A stretch of DNA of 64,000 nt from Loxodes magnus (GCA_946699065.1 CAMPDV010000132.1:639592-703591), one strand, 5' to 3'; positions 11,728 through 23,399 are shown, numbered from the stretch's first letter. The notes: generated by a model not told the origin, from the letters alone. Program-made: numbers and translations.

Positions 11728-11934
11728 TTTTATTATTATTTAGACTACAAAAGCTATAAAGGTAATTTATAACAGTTACCATCAAAAATTAGTATATAAA
11801 TATCTATTATTACATTATTACTTTATTTAGTATCTAATTATATATTTTGGTATAAGTATAAAATAAATAAATGTATATAAGTAAATTAGATGATTAATAC
11901 AAGCAACGTATATAACATAAAATAATTTATTAAA

Positions 11935-12715
11935 GTGACTTCACCTTTATTTGGTTTACTAATTAGTCTTTGAGTTTTAAGATGTAAATGAATCCTTCAG
12001 GTCTTCTTCTATTGCATATCGTGTTGTACAGATTTAACCTTTCTTGATCTTAGCAATTTTTCTTCAATCTCAATTAGGTCCCAATATCTTCCTCGTCCTT
12101 CTTTTTTGAGCATTTACTATATCCAATAGTAATTAATCTCCACTTTATAATTTTTTCTTGTAAAGTTTTCCTTCTGGAGAACAGTATAATTTTGTCATAT
12201 TATTTCATATCTTTCAATTATTAGATTCTTGCTTCTTCTGAAATACTAGAATCTTCTAAAGATGTATCTAACCTTTTAGCAATAAAAACATCTTATTTTA
12301 CAATATTTCGAGTTATGTCCTATTTTTAAGCATTTTATTCATTTTTGGAATTTTAAAAAATTGACAATTTTTTTCTGATCCGAAAAAGAATTTAAATTTG
12401 TTCTTCTATTACCATAGGATCATTATTAAGATTAGAATTGTATGGTTTATTAATTTCTACTATTTTTTGCTCCGTTTTTTCCAGTTTTTAATTACCTTGC
12501 AACATCAAGGCTTTAGTGCTTATTTCCGTTTTTAACCATTAATTTTCCTTTTATAATTATTGCACAGTAAAAGTTAGAGAATCTAATCGTTAAATCAAGT
12601 CTAGAAGTGATTGCTGCATTTTTTTGTTTTCCGCTTCTAGAGAGTATATTTCGATTAGAGAGTTTGATTGCTCGATTTCCTGTTAGTTTTTGGTCGATTA
12701 TTTCTTAGGAGCCAT
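11935..12715 (-). pseudogene. gag-type zinc-knuckle ORF (G5)
   Basis: Starts at ATG 12715 (MAPKKQSTKNQQEIEQS), like the MASKK starts at 16195 and 44363. A Leu/Gln coiled coil follows (about 12700-12540). In a shifted frame near 12320-12345 a zinc knuckle reads [TGA]-IK-C-LKIG-H-NSKY-C: the first Cys is a TGA codon. The end reads ...TKQR-TGA followed by AGTCAC, an end partly shared by the elements at 27437 and 43120. No polymerase is present. The frame change plus the lost Cys codon suggest decay. The role would be nucleic-acid binding by an ORF1-type protein. Confidence 0.5.
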
Positions 12716-12969
12716 TTGATTTATATAATATTTTGAATTAAAATAAAGTAAATTTAAGGTTTACTAATAATTTTATATATTTGTATTTTAACTTAATTTA
12801 AATATATAATATTATTTATTCTTTAGTAGCTTAAGTTATTTATAAACAGCTTATTTATATAATTATGCTTAATAATTTTTAGGCACTTAGAGAAATATAT
12901 TTAAAAGATAATCTAAATTTATATAAAATAATAATTTTAACTTAGATAAATCAATTAAATAATAAAAAA

Positions 12970-13890
12970 ATGGTTGAAGGTTTCAAAAAGGGAGTTTATA
13001 CCACCTCCGCAAAAAAGGAGACAAATCCAGAAACAACTTCTCATCAATCTTCTTACACCTAACCCTAATCTTTTTCTTCTTAATAACCTGGATTATAACA
13101 AGAAGATCGGAAACAGCCTAAAAAAGCGACACATACTGAAACGCCAACGTCGGAGGAGTAAACAAGGACGCAGATGAAGGCTGCCCTTCACCAAAATGTC
13201 TCTGATGTAAATCCTTCTGGCTAGATGAGCATGGAGCTGCTCATCAAAGTGGTCCTAAACCTCTAGGAAGAGGTCAGGAAACTCAGGAAGGAGAACGAGA
13301 AGCTATCAAGCAGACCCAGAATGGATTGCAGGATACTTTAGATCTCAGAATGGCTAACACTGAAAGGGAGATTGATGTCCTATGGAAGTATCAGCAGGAG
13401 CAGTTTAACCAGACTAACTCTTAAGTGCAAAGGATACAAGATTAGAGCCAGCAGATTGAAAGCATCTTGCAAAGTCAGAGAAGTTAGCAGATCCCATTAG
13501 AGTAGGTAAATTCTGATAAGATGGAGATTGAGAATAATCCTCACCAAGAAAAAATAATTGAACCAAAACTCAAGATTTAGAAATTTTGCTACTACTGTAA
13601 AAGTAAATAACATCTTTGGAAGAATTGTAACGGCTTTAGAAAACTCAAGGAGAAACCTTGGAAGAGATAATTATAATAATAAATACGAAAAAAGAAAAAT
13701 TAGATCTGGTGCAATGAAAAAGGGTTAGTTTATAGAATTAAGAAGCCTTCTGAATAAAAAGAACCAGAAGAATTAATTTGAATTAATACCGGAAGGAGAA
13801 AGAGAATTTGAAATACAAGACTCGCGAGTGTTAGGGCTCGTAAAAAGCTAGATTTAAACTCAAAAACCTTTATTAAGTGGTGATTAGTTA
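12970..13890 (+). pseudogene. gag-type zinc-knuckle ORF (G6)
   Basis: Starts at ATG 12970 (MVEGFKKGVYTTS) and aligns with the elements at 4845-5677 and 8849-9793. The Ser/Thr/Gln-rich N-terminus is followed by NPSGQMSMELLIKVVLNLQ and a coiled coil (VRKLRKENEKL) near 13220-13310. A one-base shift around 13305 moves the frame; downstream a Gln-rich helix leads to a CX2CX4HX4C knuckle (CYYCKSKQHLWKNC, 13587-13628) and a basic C-terminus to about 13885. The tail is TAATAATATTATTAT at about 13910. Local base composition is more balanced than the flanks, as in the other gag copies. Apart from the shift it is well preserved. Confidence 0.55.
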
Positions 13891-14730
13891 GACACCACAG
13901 ACACTTTTTAATAATATTATTATAAATAAATAAAATATATAATTTGTAATAAAAGAAAAGTAATAAAAGAGAAATATATAATATGAGATAAGAATTAATA
14001 AAATAATTATATAAATATACATATATAAAATATATATGCTTTTAGTAAATACAAGTATTAGTAATAGATTTATAAATAATTATAAAATAATATCATCTAA
14101 AGCTAAAAAAATTAAGCAATAAACTGCAGAAGGATTTTAGTTAATTAAAAGAGTTAAAAAAGGAAAGTAAAATTATTATAATATTTAAATTTTGTCAAGT
14201 TAGATTCAATTTTTAAACTAAAGGTAAAAATACATTTTTTAAGACCCTTTCTGTCTAAATTAATTTATAAAAAGTTAAAAATATAAAAGGTAACAATATT
14301 TTATTAATTTAAAAATAAAACAAATAAAAAGAAACCATTAATTAAAATAAATAAGATAGTTATAAATTTTATTTATGTTATTTTTACATATAACATAAAT
14401 AAAAAAGTTATAGATTAATATAAAATTCATCAAATAAACTAAAATTTCTTAATCAGTTAGATATTTATAGGATTTTAGTTGCCCATTAGTATAATTTCTT
14501 TTTTAGAATTTTCTAATATGATATATATTACATGAAATGGAACAATAGCTAATAAAAATTTTAAATAAAATTGATCTTGATATACAATAAAATTAATAAA
14601 AATATTTTTTGGATATTTATTAAGTTAAATAGATATCCTTTTATTAAATTTAATAGCTTCAAATTATATTTAAATTAATTATATAATTAATTTTTTAATT
14701 TAACTAAAAATACCTTGGTTAATAGGTACT
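13891..14730. other. A+T-rich DNA, nothing recognised
   Basis: Begins with the A/T trinucleotide tail of the preceding element and continues as low-complexity A+T sequence. The reverse strand gives hydrophobic reading frames of the kind any AT-rich DNA gives in this code, and I do not call them. Confidence 0.5.
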
Positions 14731-14734
14731 CTTT

Positions 14735-15570
14735 CTTATGAATTTTCCCTGTTTAAACAAAGTTATTCCTCTCACGAATATAGCTCATCTTCATCCATAA
14801 AATGTCTGGTTTCGATATTCCTTATGTAAATTTCCTCGCCATCAGATCCAATACATTAATTTTACTAATTGAGTTCTTCTTGGATTTATTTTAGTTTCTC
14901 ATTCATTAATTTTATTTATTCTTTAGAACTTAAATTTATTTTTTCAGTTCTTCTATTTCCTTTCATTATCTATATTTGATTCTGTCAGTTCTGTTACACT
15001 AAGGATACCTTGGTCCTATAAATTCTAATAGAATTGCAGTAAAGCTCGTTGTATTTTATCAGGTCTTTTTAATGTGCTTCTTCAGAGTTAGTTTTTACTT
15101 TTTGTATTGTTATTATAGGAGAGCAGGTTTGCTGTTACATCAACTCAATTTTATTCTTTTTTTGAGAATTATTGTTTGCTTAATTTTCTATAGGTGTTGA
15201 TATTCTTACTCGCTTAAATCCAATTTATTAAATTGTTTTTTCTATCTTTTTTCTAATTCATCAGTTTCTAATCAATTATTTATAGATTTCTAATTTCTTT
15301 CTTATAAGGCCTTCATTTAATCTCTAGCTTTTGTAGATATATTTCTAACCGATATAAAGTTAGTTTGAATCAGGAGCTTTTTATTTTGATTAGATGATTC
15401 CAAAAAGCGTAGTTTGATTCCAGAATAATATAAATGGTATTGTAGGTCACTTGATAAAAAAATAGTTTTCTTTTACTCTTGATATTAATATTGGTTAAAT
15501 GTTCTGATATTTCTAGTATTTAGTCTTAAGCCTTATATTAGTTAATAAGCTGCTTATAAATGTAAAATAT
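14735..15570 (-). pseudogene. coiled-coil ORF remnant, probably gag-like (G7)
   Basis: The minus strand reads, in two overlapping frames, as charged helical sequence. The left part has a clear Leu/Gln/Lys/Glu heptad run near 14920-14860 (EQIKLMNEKLKQIQEELNQQ) followed by an acidic stretch with SDGEEIYIRN and DEDELY. No zinc knuckle or start was located. Base composition is less A+T-rich than the flanks. Its position among other gag-only units suggests a divergent gag ORF, but a host coiled-coil protein fragment is possible. Confidence 0.35.
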
Positions 15571-15599
15571 ATAAGATGGAGAGTAATAGGGTATTGTTT

Positions 15600-16194
15600 C
15601 TAGACTATGATATGTATAATAAAAATGAGTAAATATCTAGTTTAAATAATAGTAAATTTAGTAATTTAGATATATAATTATTTTAGTTAATATTTATACA
15701 ACTAAATATAAAACTTACATTTAAATTAGCTTATAAACAAATACAATATATATAAACATTACTAATTTAACATTATTAATAGATCTCATATTTTAAAATT
15801 AATAAATCATCATCCACAATTTATAAGAAAACGGTAAATTACTTTAATTCTAAAAATTTAATAGCTTTATAAATAATATTAAATAGAATTAAATAATAAA
15901 CCAATCATTTTAAGACTATTCATCTTTATTCTTATATCTTTATAATCTTCTTTTTATTTCTACTTTACATTTCTTATTTAAAACTACTTTAATCCAACAC
16001 ATTTTATCCAAAGTCAACCAAATTCTATATTCTATTATTTTTATATCATCATTACTATTCAAACAGTGCTATTCTAAAATAAAAAATCAATTATTGTCAG
16101 TCAAATTTATTTTTTCATGTCAATATATAAAAAGTAAGAATAATATATTCTTATGAAAGCGCTCTTTAGATTAAAATTTATTAATATATATAAA
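15600..16194. other. A+T-rich DNA, nothing recognised
   Basis: No motif, repeat or RNA gene seen between the two gag-like units. Confidence 0.5.
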
Positions 16195-16945
16195 ATGGCT
16201 TCTAAGAAATAACAGAACTTTGAAAAAAACAGTTAAACAGGAAAATTCTATAAAAAATAAAAAAGCGAAATAATTACAATGAGTGAAAGAAAGAAATATG
16301 ATTGATATGACGAACATTAACCACTTGGAAATCCAGAACTAAAAAAACTTCCGACACAAACTCAAATAGAAAATATTATCTAAGTCATTAAAAGAGTTTA
16401 TGTTTAAAAATAGATACCTCACTGATAAAGTAGAAAAATTAAAAAAACTAATAACGTCTTTACTTGAGAAACAATATTAATAATTATAAGAAATAGAAAA
16501 CAAACTGGAACAAAGAATTCTTTAAATTTAATAATAAATTCAGGTTACGCCATTTTCGATTTAACAGAATTAATCATATCCTATGGAAATAGAAAATGAA
16601 GCCTCAAATTAAAATAAACAGTAAACGTTTATTTAAAATAAGTAGTAAATTTAAATTAAATAAGTGTTACAGGAATAATAGTTTAAAAGAAGAATAAAAT
16701 GCTACGTGTGCAATAAATAACACCAATGAAAATACTGCTACTAACTAAGCGAAATTTAAAGAAAGAATAAATAAGATATTTTTAGAAAACTATTTAGGAT
16801 ATATCCAACATAAAGCGGAAAAATTTATAGAAAAAAATTCTTTAATTCAAATCTTAATCCTTGGAGAAATAATTAGGAAAGTTACTTGCAAGATGAAAAC
16901 TATTCAGAATATTAAAGAATGGTGCGCTAATGAAGTGCTACACCG
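16195..16945 (+). pseudogene. gag-type zinc-knuckle ORF (G8)
   Basis: ATG at 16195 opens MASKKQQNFEKN. After one frame change near 16330 a long frame shows a classic coiled coil (LTDKVEKLKKLITSLL, about 16420-16510), a Gln/Asn-rich linker, and a perfect CX2CX4HX4C zinc knuckle at 16700-16741 (CYVCNKQHHQWKYC). It then has IQRKN, IFRKLFRIY and GKIYRKKFF, which align residue by residue with the post-knuckle region of the element at 4845-5677. No endonuclease or polymerase follows. The single shift may mark decay or a sequence error. Inferred role: ORF1/gag-type RNA-binding protein of a non-autonomous retroelement. Confidence 0.6.
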
Positions 16946-18780
16946 CCTAACTAAGCCTAGTAGAAATTCAAGACAAACTAATGGAGACAAGCTGATAGAA
17001 TAGGTCAGATGGCTGACTACTAAGGCTTTAACAAAACTTTTTAACATTAACTTTTTTAAAGCAATTTTATTAAACAAATCAATTCATTATATCAATTTAG
17101 CCTCCCGTTGCAAATTAAAAACATTACTAGAAAATTTAAATTTTAAATTAATAAGATAAAAAGTAAAATTGAATGCTTTAATTTAAATTTTATTTTGTTT
17201 AATTCTTAGTTAATTTAAATTAACTGAAAAACTAGTTTCAAAGTTTATTTTAAGCAATTTAATAATCTTACAACAATTTAAATAAATTTATCTATCTAGT
17301 TAATATTTTTAAATTTAACTGATAATATGAAAAATTTTTAAATGATAAATAAATAAAATTATAAACTGACATTAAAAAAATTTAATAATATAATTTAAAA
17401 TAAACAGAAAGTTTAAAAATGGGAAAAACTAATTAGAGCAACTGTTTAAGGATTTATTTTTGCAAAATTTCTTTTCTCTCGTTACCTTTTACATTATAAT
17501 TTTTTATTTATTTGATAACTATAACTATTTAAACAAATTTTTTCTAGAAAAAACTTTAGATTAAATGAGTAGTTCTTTATTCAATTATTTTAATCTTATT
17601 CTATAGAAATAAATTTTGCTTCTTTTTAATTAATATCTGTTTTATTTTTATAGTTTAATAAAATAATATGACACAGTTTAAATCAGGAATTTTCGAGGCT
17701 CAAAAAAGGAGTTATCAACATCTAGAGAGGCTAGGGCTAACAAGGAGGCATAAAAAGATCACCCAACCGAATCAAGAATACTATTATTGAAGAGAACCTT
17801 ATGAATTAGTTTAAATATATAATTAATTCACTGTTTCTGATTTCACTGTAAAATAGTAAATAAACTATTTATTAGCTGATTAAAGTGTCTTTAAATTTAT
17901 TGAATCTTTCTTGTATTTTTCTCGACTCAACTTTGATTTAATTTTAAGATATTCCAATTTCTCCAAGAGGGAATTCTTATGCGATCTTTAATCTTGGATT
18001 TTTTCAAAGCAAACGACTATTTTAATAGGTATTAATTTTAGAAAAGTGAAAGTTTCCTCAAAACTTAACATAATCATCTTTAATATTTGCCTTATTATAC
18101 GACATGTGAAAAAGGAGATTTGAATCAAGAACCAGGAATCATAGAATAGGAGCAAACCGTCAATCGAGCTTTAAAACATACGATAATCTTGAATAAGTTA
18201 AGTCTATCCTCTAGAGACCATCGATCCTAATCTACAGTTGATAGCTTATAGACCAAACTGAAAGTAACCATAAATAAAATTTTAAATTATTAAAGTAAAT
18301 ATAATATAAATAAAAATATTGATTAAATATACAAAATTATGAACAAAAATAATTAAAAAAAATAAAAAAATGAAAAATTTTAATAAAATTCTATCCATTA
18401 TAAAATATATGTAAAAGCAAAAAATCTTAATTTTGGTATTAAAAGAAAAATAATAAGAGTAATACATATAAAAGAATTTTAAAGCATTAGAATTAATAGA
18501 ATGAAATAAAATGTAAAAAATGATAAAAGATTGAGATTGAGCATAAAGGAAATATAAAACTAAAATAAATAAAATAAATAATTCAAAACATTTAATTTAA
18601 AAATAAAATTAGATATATTAGCACTATTGCTAACAGTATATTATCAGTAATTTTTGAATAATATAATAAAATTTTTAATTTTATTATATTTTTAAAGTTA
18701 TAATTACTTTTATATATTTATCTTTAAAATAACATAAATAATAACATATAAAAAAGCTTAAGTAGGAGTACTATTTGATC
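16946..18780. other. mostly empty A+T-rich DNA
   Basis: No supported gene. A G+C-richer patch at 17671-17810 reads MTQFKSGIFEAQKRSYQ and may be a fragment of a gag-like end, but has no conserved motif. Around 17950-18240 a second patch of mixed composition has no recognisable coding signal on either strand. Confidence 0.4.
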
Positions 18781-20699
18781 AAATTAGATGGGAATTATTT
18801 ATTTGTAAACTGTTCTGATGAATAGCAACATAATTATAGCAGTTGAAAGATTTACCATAGTGGTTGCGCTTTCTACAAAGCTGGAAATAAAATATTCAAA
18901 TTTGAAAATTAGGTAATACTTTAAATAAAGCTCTGTTAATTTCACTACTTTGCCAAAGAATTTTTAAGTATTTGAAATGGTTCTGATAAATTCAATAAAC
19001 TGAAGAGGCAAAAAGAAAATAAATCTCAAAGAAGATGGAAGATATGTCCAAGCCATGTAGTTGATATAATTATGATTAGCTTTATATTTCTTTTATGACA
19101 CAGTAATTTTTAAAAAAACAAGCAATTTAGATCGGCTTCATCAAGAGCCAAAAAACCTGAATTATGATCCTAATATCCAATATTTTTAAACGCTTCCGAA
19201 TTGAAGTACAAGTAATTTGGAAGAAATACAAATAAACAAAAGTCTAGGTTGAACAACTACTTCGGACTTCTTATGAAGCCTACATTTGATAGACTTTAAA
19301 AGTTTCATAATATTTTTTAATCTTTAATATCCGAAAAACAAGAAAAAAAAGGACATTTTAGCATAGCCTCTATATTTTTTCTATCTTTTTGGAGTGTAAT
19401 TACAGTATCTGAATTATTTTATGTAGCTTAATTATTTTCATTTGGAAGAAAGAAATATATTCTTTTAAATATTTACCGTTTTCTATTCAGTAATTAAGCA
19501 CAACGTACTACTTTAGATTTACAATTTTAGATTACACCCTTTTACCATACTTCATACTGAAGTTTGATTTTATATTTATATTATCATATTTTGGTAAATT
19601 TTCGTTTCTACACTCGATCAAAAAAGAAAAAATACTAGAATAAACTTTTTTCACTCTAGCAAATTTTTTTCTGTAGTTATCTTAGCTTAATAATGTGTTA
19701 TCTAATACCTTTTAGCATTTTCAATCCTAACCATATATTAAAAATATATTTAGTAGCAGTTAAAGCATTTCTTTACTTAGACTAAAAGGATTTTTTATCA
19801 TATAATCAAGTTAAAATTTCAGCTAAAATGTTTCTAGTTTTTTTATCTCTGATCATAATAAGCTACTTAGCCCATCTATAGAAATAATACGTATAAAATA
19901 TCAATTTGAAGTTCCAATATTCTCTTATTTAGGTCTAATTAGTACTTATGTAAATTTTAACTATCTAATTTATATTAAATAAGACTTATTTTAGTTCTAG
20001 ATGATTTTAAATGTAGAAATCTCATTAGACAAGCAAAGCAAGTTTATATATTAGTTTTAATTATTTTTACTTTTTTTATTTTAAGTTATTAGTTATATTT
20101 ACCGAATTTCTCTTTGCTCATCTTAAATAAAAGTAGAGTTTAGTTTTTATTTTCTTAAAATATTTAATTATTAGTTTTTTTAGCAATATATTCTACATTT
20201 TTATTTTACTGGTTGCTTTAAACCTGTAATCTGTGTGACGATATTATAAAATGCAAGATATTTTGAAAAGTTATTAATAATACTATTCAATTCTATTATG
20301 GCTTTTTTACACTATTTTATCTTATTCTTCGATCTTAACTTATATTAAATATATTAAATTACAAACATTCTGCTTTATTTCAATTCTGAATTTAGTATCT
20401 TTAACTTTATGAAAACAAAAAGTTGTTCCTTATTTAGAATCTTACTTTATAACCGTTTTTAATTACGTTTATCTTAGGGGAAATTGTTTTTGCTCAGTTT
20501 TGCAACAAGAGCTTCTATTAATCTAATTTTAAGTATATATTACTTTTATTATTTAGCAAGCTTTATCTTATTTCAAAAGAAACTATCTTTAATTTCAATT
20601 ATAGCTTATTTGCTATTAACTTTTACTCCAAATTACTATTTGACAGTCTGTTAAGTACATTTTATAGTTTAGTAAATATAGTAAGTAAAAGATCTCTCT

Positions 20700-20714
20700 T
20701 TAATAGGTATAGTT
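20700..20714. repeat. target-site duplication, left, of S1
   Basis: TTAATAGGTATAGTT, repeated exactly at 21030-21044. Confidence 0.85.
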
Positions 20715-21029
20715 ATAATTGAAAAGATGGTGGGAGCTGAGAATGACCTTCGTGACAACACTTTCTGGTTTTATGGCTAGGAACAAGTTTCTTTCCTGTC
20801 ACTGAGAAAGTCCCTGGTCAGAGTCATTTTCTGAAGGGAACACTGTCTTTGAGATTATCCGCTCTTGGTAGGGGCTTGAAGCCTAGCTGTTCATAGCGAT
20901 GGAGCTCCCTAGCAGCTGTGCCTGGAGCACAACAGGATATCCCCGTTATTCCATAAAAAAGAGAGCGTCGGGTCGTGCAATCGGAAAGGAGTTTCCGGTC
21001 CAAAAAATTTTTTAGTTGAAATTAATTAA
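20715..21029 (+). mobile_element. SINE-like G+C-rich element S, copy 1
   Basis: A 315 bp insert of strikingly balanced base composition in very A+T-rich DNA, flanked by perfect 15 bp target duplications. It begins ATAATTGAAAAGATGG and ends AAAAAATTTTTTAGTTGAAA then ATTAATTAA. It contains a 6 bp hairpin CGGAAA-GGAG-TTTCCG near its 3' end and other stem-forming blocks, but no conserved ORF. The only other copy here is at 23928-24239, inverted and nearly identical. The structure suggests reverse transcription of a structured small RNA by LINE machinery. A weak A-box-like TGGCTAGGAAC is present; no B box was found, so tRNA ancestry is not supported. Confidence 0.75.
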
Positions 21030-21044
21030 TTAATAGGTATAGTT
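21030..21044. repeat. target-site duplication, right, of S1
   Basis: TTAATAGGTATAGTT, matching 20700-20714. Confidence 0.85.
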
Positions 21045-21749
21045 TGCTATAAAGTTTAGAATGAGAGCAAATTCTAATCCTAGTCTTTCTCTTATTCCTT
21101 TATTTATCAAATTTAATATAATTTAATTTTAGATTTTTATAATTTATAGTTTTGCTAATAATCATCTTTTCTATCTTATTCTTTTAAAATATTATATCTA
21201 CTATCTAAGGCAAAAATAACTGTATTCCTCTATTAGCTAAATCGAATCTTTGGCAATTTTATAAGATATTATGTAAAAAATTTGAAGGCGAAAATAAAGG
21301 AATACTTATATAATTTATATATTTTATGCCTTACATTACTCTTATATTTCAAACTCTTTTAAACCTTCTTATTTAATCTTGATTTTTCTCAGAAAATCTT
21401 TCATTTTATTCGACAATGTTTGCAAATTAGCTTAGATTAGTTAGTTATTTAGTGTCTATAATTTAAGTTTGCTTTTAATATTTTACTTTTGTTAATCTTT
21501 AGTTTAATTAAGACCAAGAAGTTCCACAGCCTCTTTCTTTTAAAAATTAGCTAGAACGGATTATATACTTAGAGTTTTTATATTTAGTTCGATATTCTTT
21601 GCGCAGAAAAGGTTTATTGAATATTCATTTTCTAAAAGGTTAATGAATTTTTCATTTCTCATTTGCACATAATGAGCTTATTAAGTTAATTATACTCCAA
21701 AAATAAATAAAAATCTATCACTTATATCCAAGGTAACCAACTACTGAGT

Positions 21750-21847
21750 GAATCGGATTAAGTTATTTTTGCTTTTCCTAGTTAAGCTCCTCCGTTTTGA
21801 ATCGGATTAAGTTATTTTTGCTTTTCCTAGTTAAGCTCCTCCGTTTT
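21750..21847. repeat. perfect 49 bp tandem duplication
   Basis: Two exact copies of a 49 bp unit (21750-21798 and 21799-21847) starting GAATCGGATTAAG and ending CTCCTCCGTTTT. A third partial start GAATCG follows. Since 49 is not a multiple of three it would shift any frame crossing it. Confidence 0.9.
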
Positions 21848-22900
21848 GAATCGTATTGGTAAAGAAATTTTGAGAAGGTTATTATAGCTGACTCCATATA
21901 AAGAAAGGTGTTTGCTAAAGGAGCAGAGCCAGGGTAGTTAAAAATGGTATATTTACCTAATTAATTCTTTGAGGCTATTCTTTTACTTCCTTATAACGTC
22001 AGAGAAATTTATTAGAAAGTAACTAAATTTATTACAGCCGAGAATTTTAGATCTTTAGATACTTTCACTTAAAACACCAAATTAGTTTTAGTCCTCAAAA
22101 GAGCTTTACTTCAGCCTGACATATTGAGCTAGAAATTATCTAAAACTGATTGATCTCGCAAAGTGAGTCAAAAGTTGAAAGAGCTGCATCTCATATAGCA
22201 TTTTTCTTCAAATGCTGCTCTATTAGAGTTATTAAAACTATCAATTTATTAATCTGAAAGGACTTGAGAGTTAGACTTAGTTGATGGTGCTTGAGGTTTT
22301 TTATAATAAATTGACCCTAAAAGAAAATACAGACTTAGTTGAAAAGAATGATAGTCCTGAAAAGATAAGCATAAGATGTAATTTTTTATCATAAATATTA
22401 CTCAAACTTAGAGTAGATACGATATTTTTAGAAAATGAATCAGCTAAAATTAACTAATTTTAGTATAATATGAGTAACTGTAAAAAAGAAGAGTTTAAAT
22501 GCAGCTAGCTTAAAAAGAAACTACAGTTTAATTATTTTAAAATAGCATAGAAGAATTAAATATGGTTGCATTTAAGTAGAGTAGAAATAACTTAATTAAT
22601 AAAAAACTAAACTGAAAAAATTTGTTTTAAGCAGTTCGAGCTGAAAAATTAAATTAAAGATGTTGGCGAAGTAACTAAGTGAATAATTTTAAAGTTTATT
22701 TGAAGTTAACGTGTCTCAAAAGTAAACTTGCAAAAGTAATACTGAAGAATTAATCAAGCTACTGCTAAGTAATTAAAAGGTTCTTGAGGATTAATCATTA
22801 TCTCCTATGATTTTTTTCACTTTCTACCTTCTGATCTACTTAAGGATATTTATTAAAGTAAAGAGATAGAATAAAAAGGGATTAAAGAAACGTCAAATTA

Positions 22901-23399
22901 AAATAAGAGTTCTATTTCAAGCTTTTATATTTTTATTTGACCTACTCGATTACTAACAGAAATAAAGACAAATTAATTGGATTTATAAATTATAATAAAT
23001 CAAATAAATATCTAATTCATTGTCAAAGAAAAACAGTAAAATGCATTATAATATTTAATCTTAAATAGCTATGACTAATTTTAAATCGAATTCTGTTTGA
23101 ACTGGTTTTAAATTTCTTTATTATAGCATAATTAGATTTATTCAAAGTATTTTATTTCTACTTTGAACCTGATAAAACTTATTTTGAGAATTTTACTACG
23201 ATTATAACTAAATTCTCACTTGATATCATATTAATAATTTTAAATTAAATACTCGCCTAACAAAATTTCTACTTCATATGTCTATGAAATTTTATTCTTT
23301 GTTTCAGTTTATATGAATTTTATGGTGCTGAAATAATTTAAAGCCAATTACTCAGAGATTGGTCTTACATTAAACTCTTAATTTAAAAATTAGCTATAA
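22901..23399. other. A+T-rich DNA, nothing recognised
   Basis: No motif seen. Similarity to the composite repeat begins at about 23400. Confidence 0.5.

Larger units (their letters stand above)
5810..11830 (-). mobile_element. composite repeat RK, copy 1: RING-kelch gene plus endonuclease ORF
   Basis: First of three copies, all on the minus strand (others at 23400-27245 and 29455-35464). In transcription order it holds a RING-kelch gene (11727-10333), a short spacer and a decayed LINE-type ORF with an AP-endonuclease domain (8095-5810). Here the junction is interrupted by two gag elements (8097-8833 plus strand, 8849-9793 minus strand). The three copies diverge abruptly outside these limits. 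No target duplication is recognisable at the outer ends, so mobility of the whole unit is inferred from repetition and from its LINE-type part. Segmental duplication is an alternative, especially since copies 1 and 3 share the first nested gag element. Confidence 0.6.
18785..22900 (+). pseudogene. possible decayed multi-pass membrane protein gene, split by S1
   Basis: Reading TAA/TAG as Gln and TGA as Trp gives a continuous plus-strand frame from about 18785 to the S1 insertion at 20715. It begins with a Cys-containing, probably extracellular part (LFVNCSDEQQ) and continues as alternating hydrophobic segments and basic loops. Removing S1 plus one copy of its target duplication keeps the frame into 21045-21740. 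A 49 bp tandem duplication (21750-21847) then shifts it, and the following stretch reads as a charged tail. This resembles the membrane region of the large protein at 44755-52169 in layout only; no diagnostic motif was found. Because AT-rich DNA read in this code always looks hydrophobic, this may be no gene at all. Confidence 0.25.

Noticed and set aside
18282-18467. Hydrophobic 61-codon minus-strand ORF
   Set aside because: Phe/Ile/Tyr-rich translation of extremely A+T-rich DNA, with no conserved motif.
20800-20830. RNase P/MRP RNA gene from GAGAAAGTCCCTGG in element S
   Set aside because: The match is limited to a short P4-like block; pairing of the two P4 strands and other conserved regions could not be shown, and the sequence occurs as an inserted repeat.
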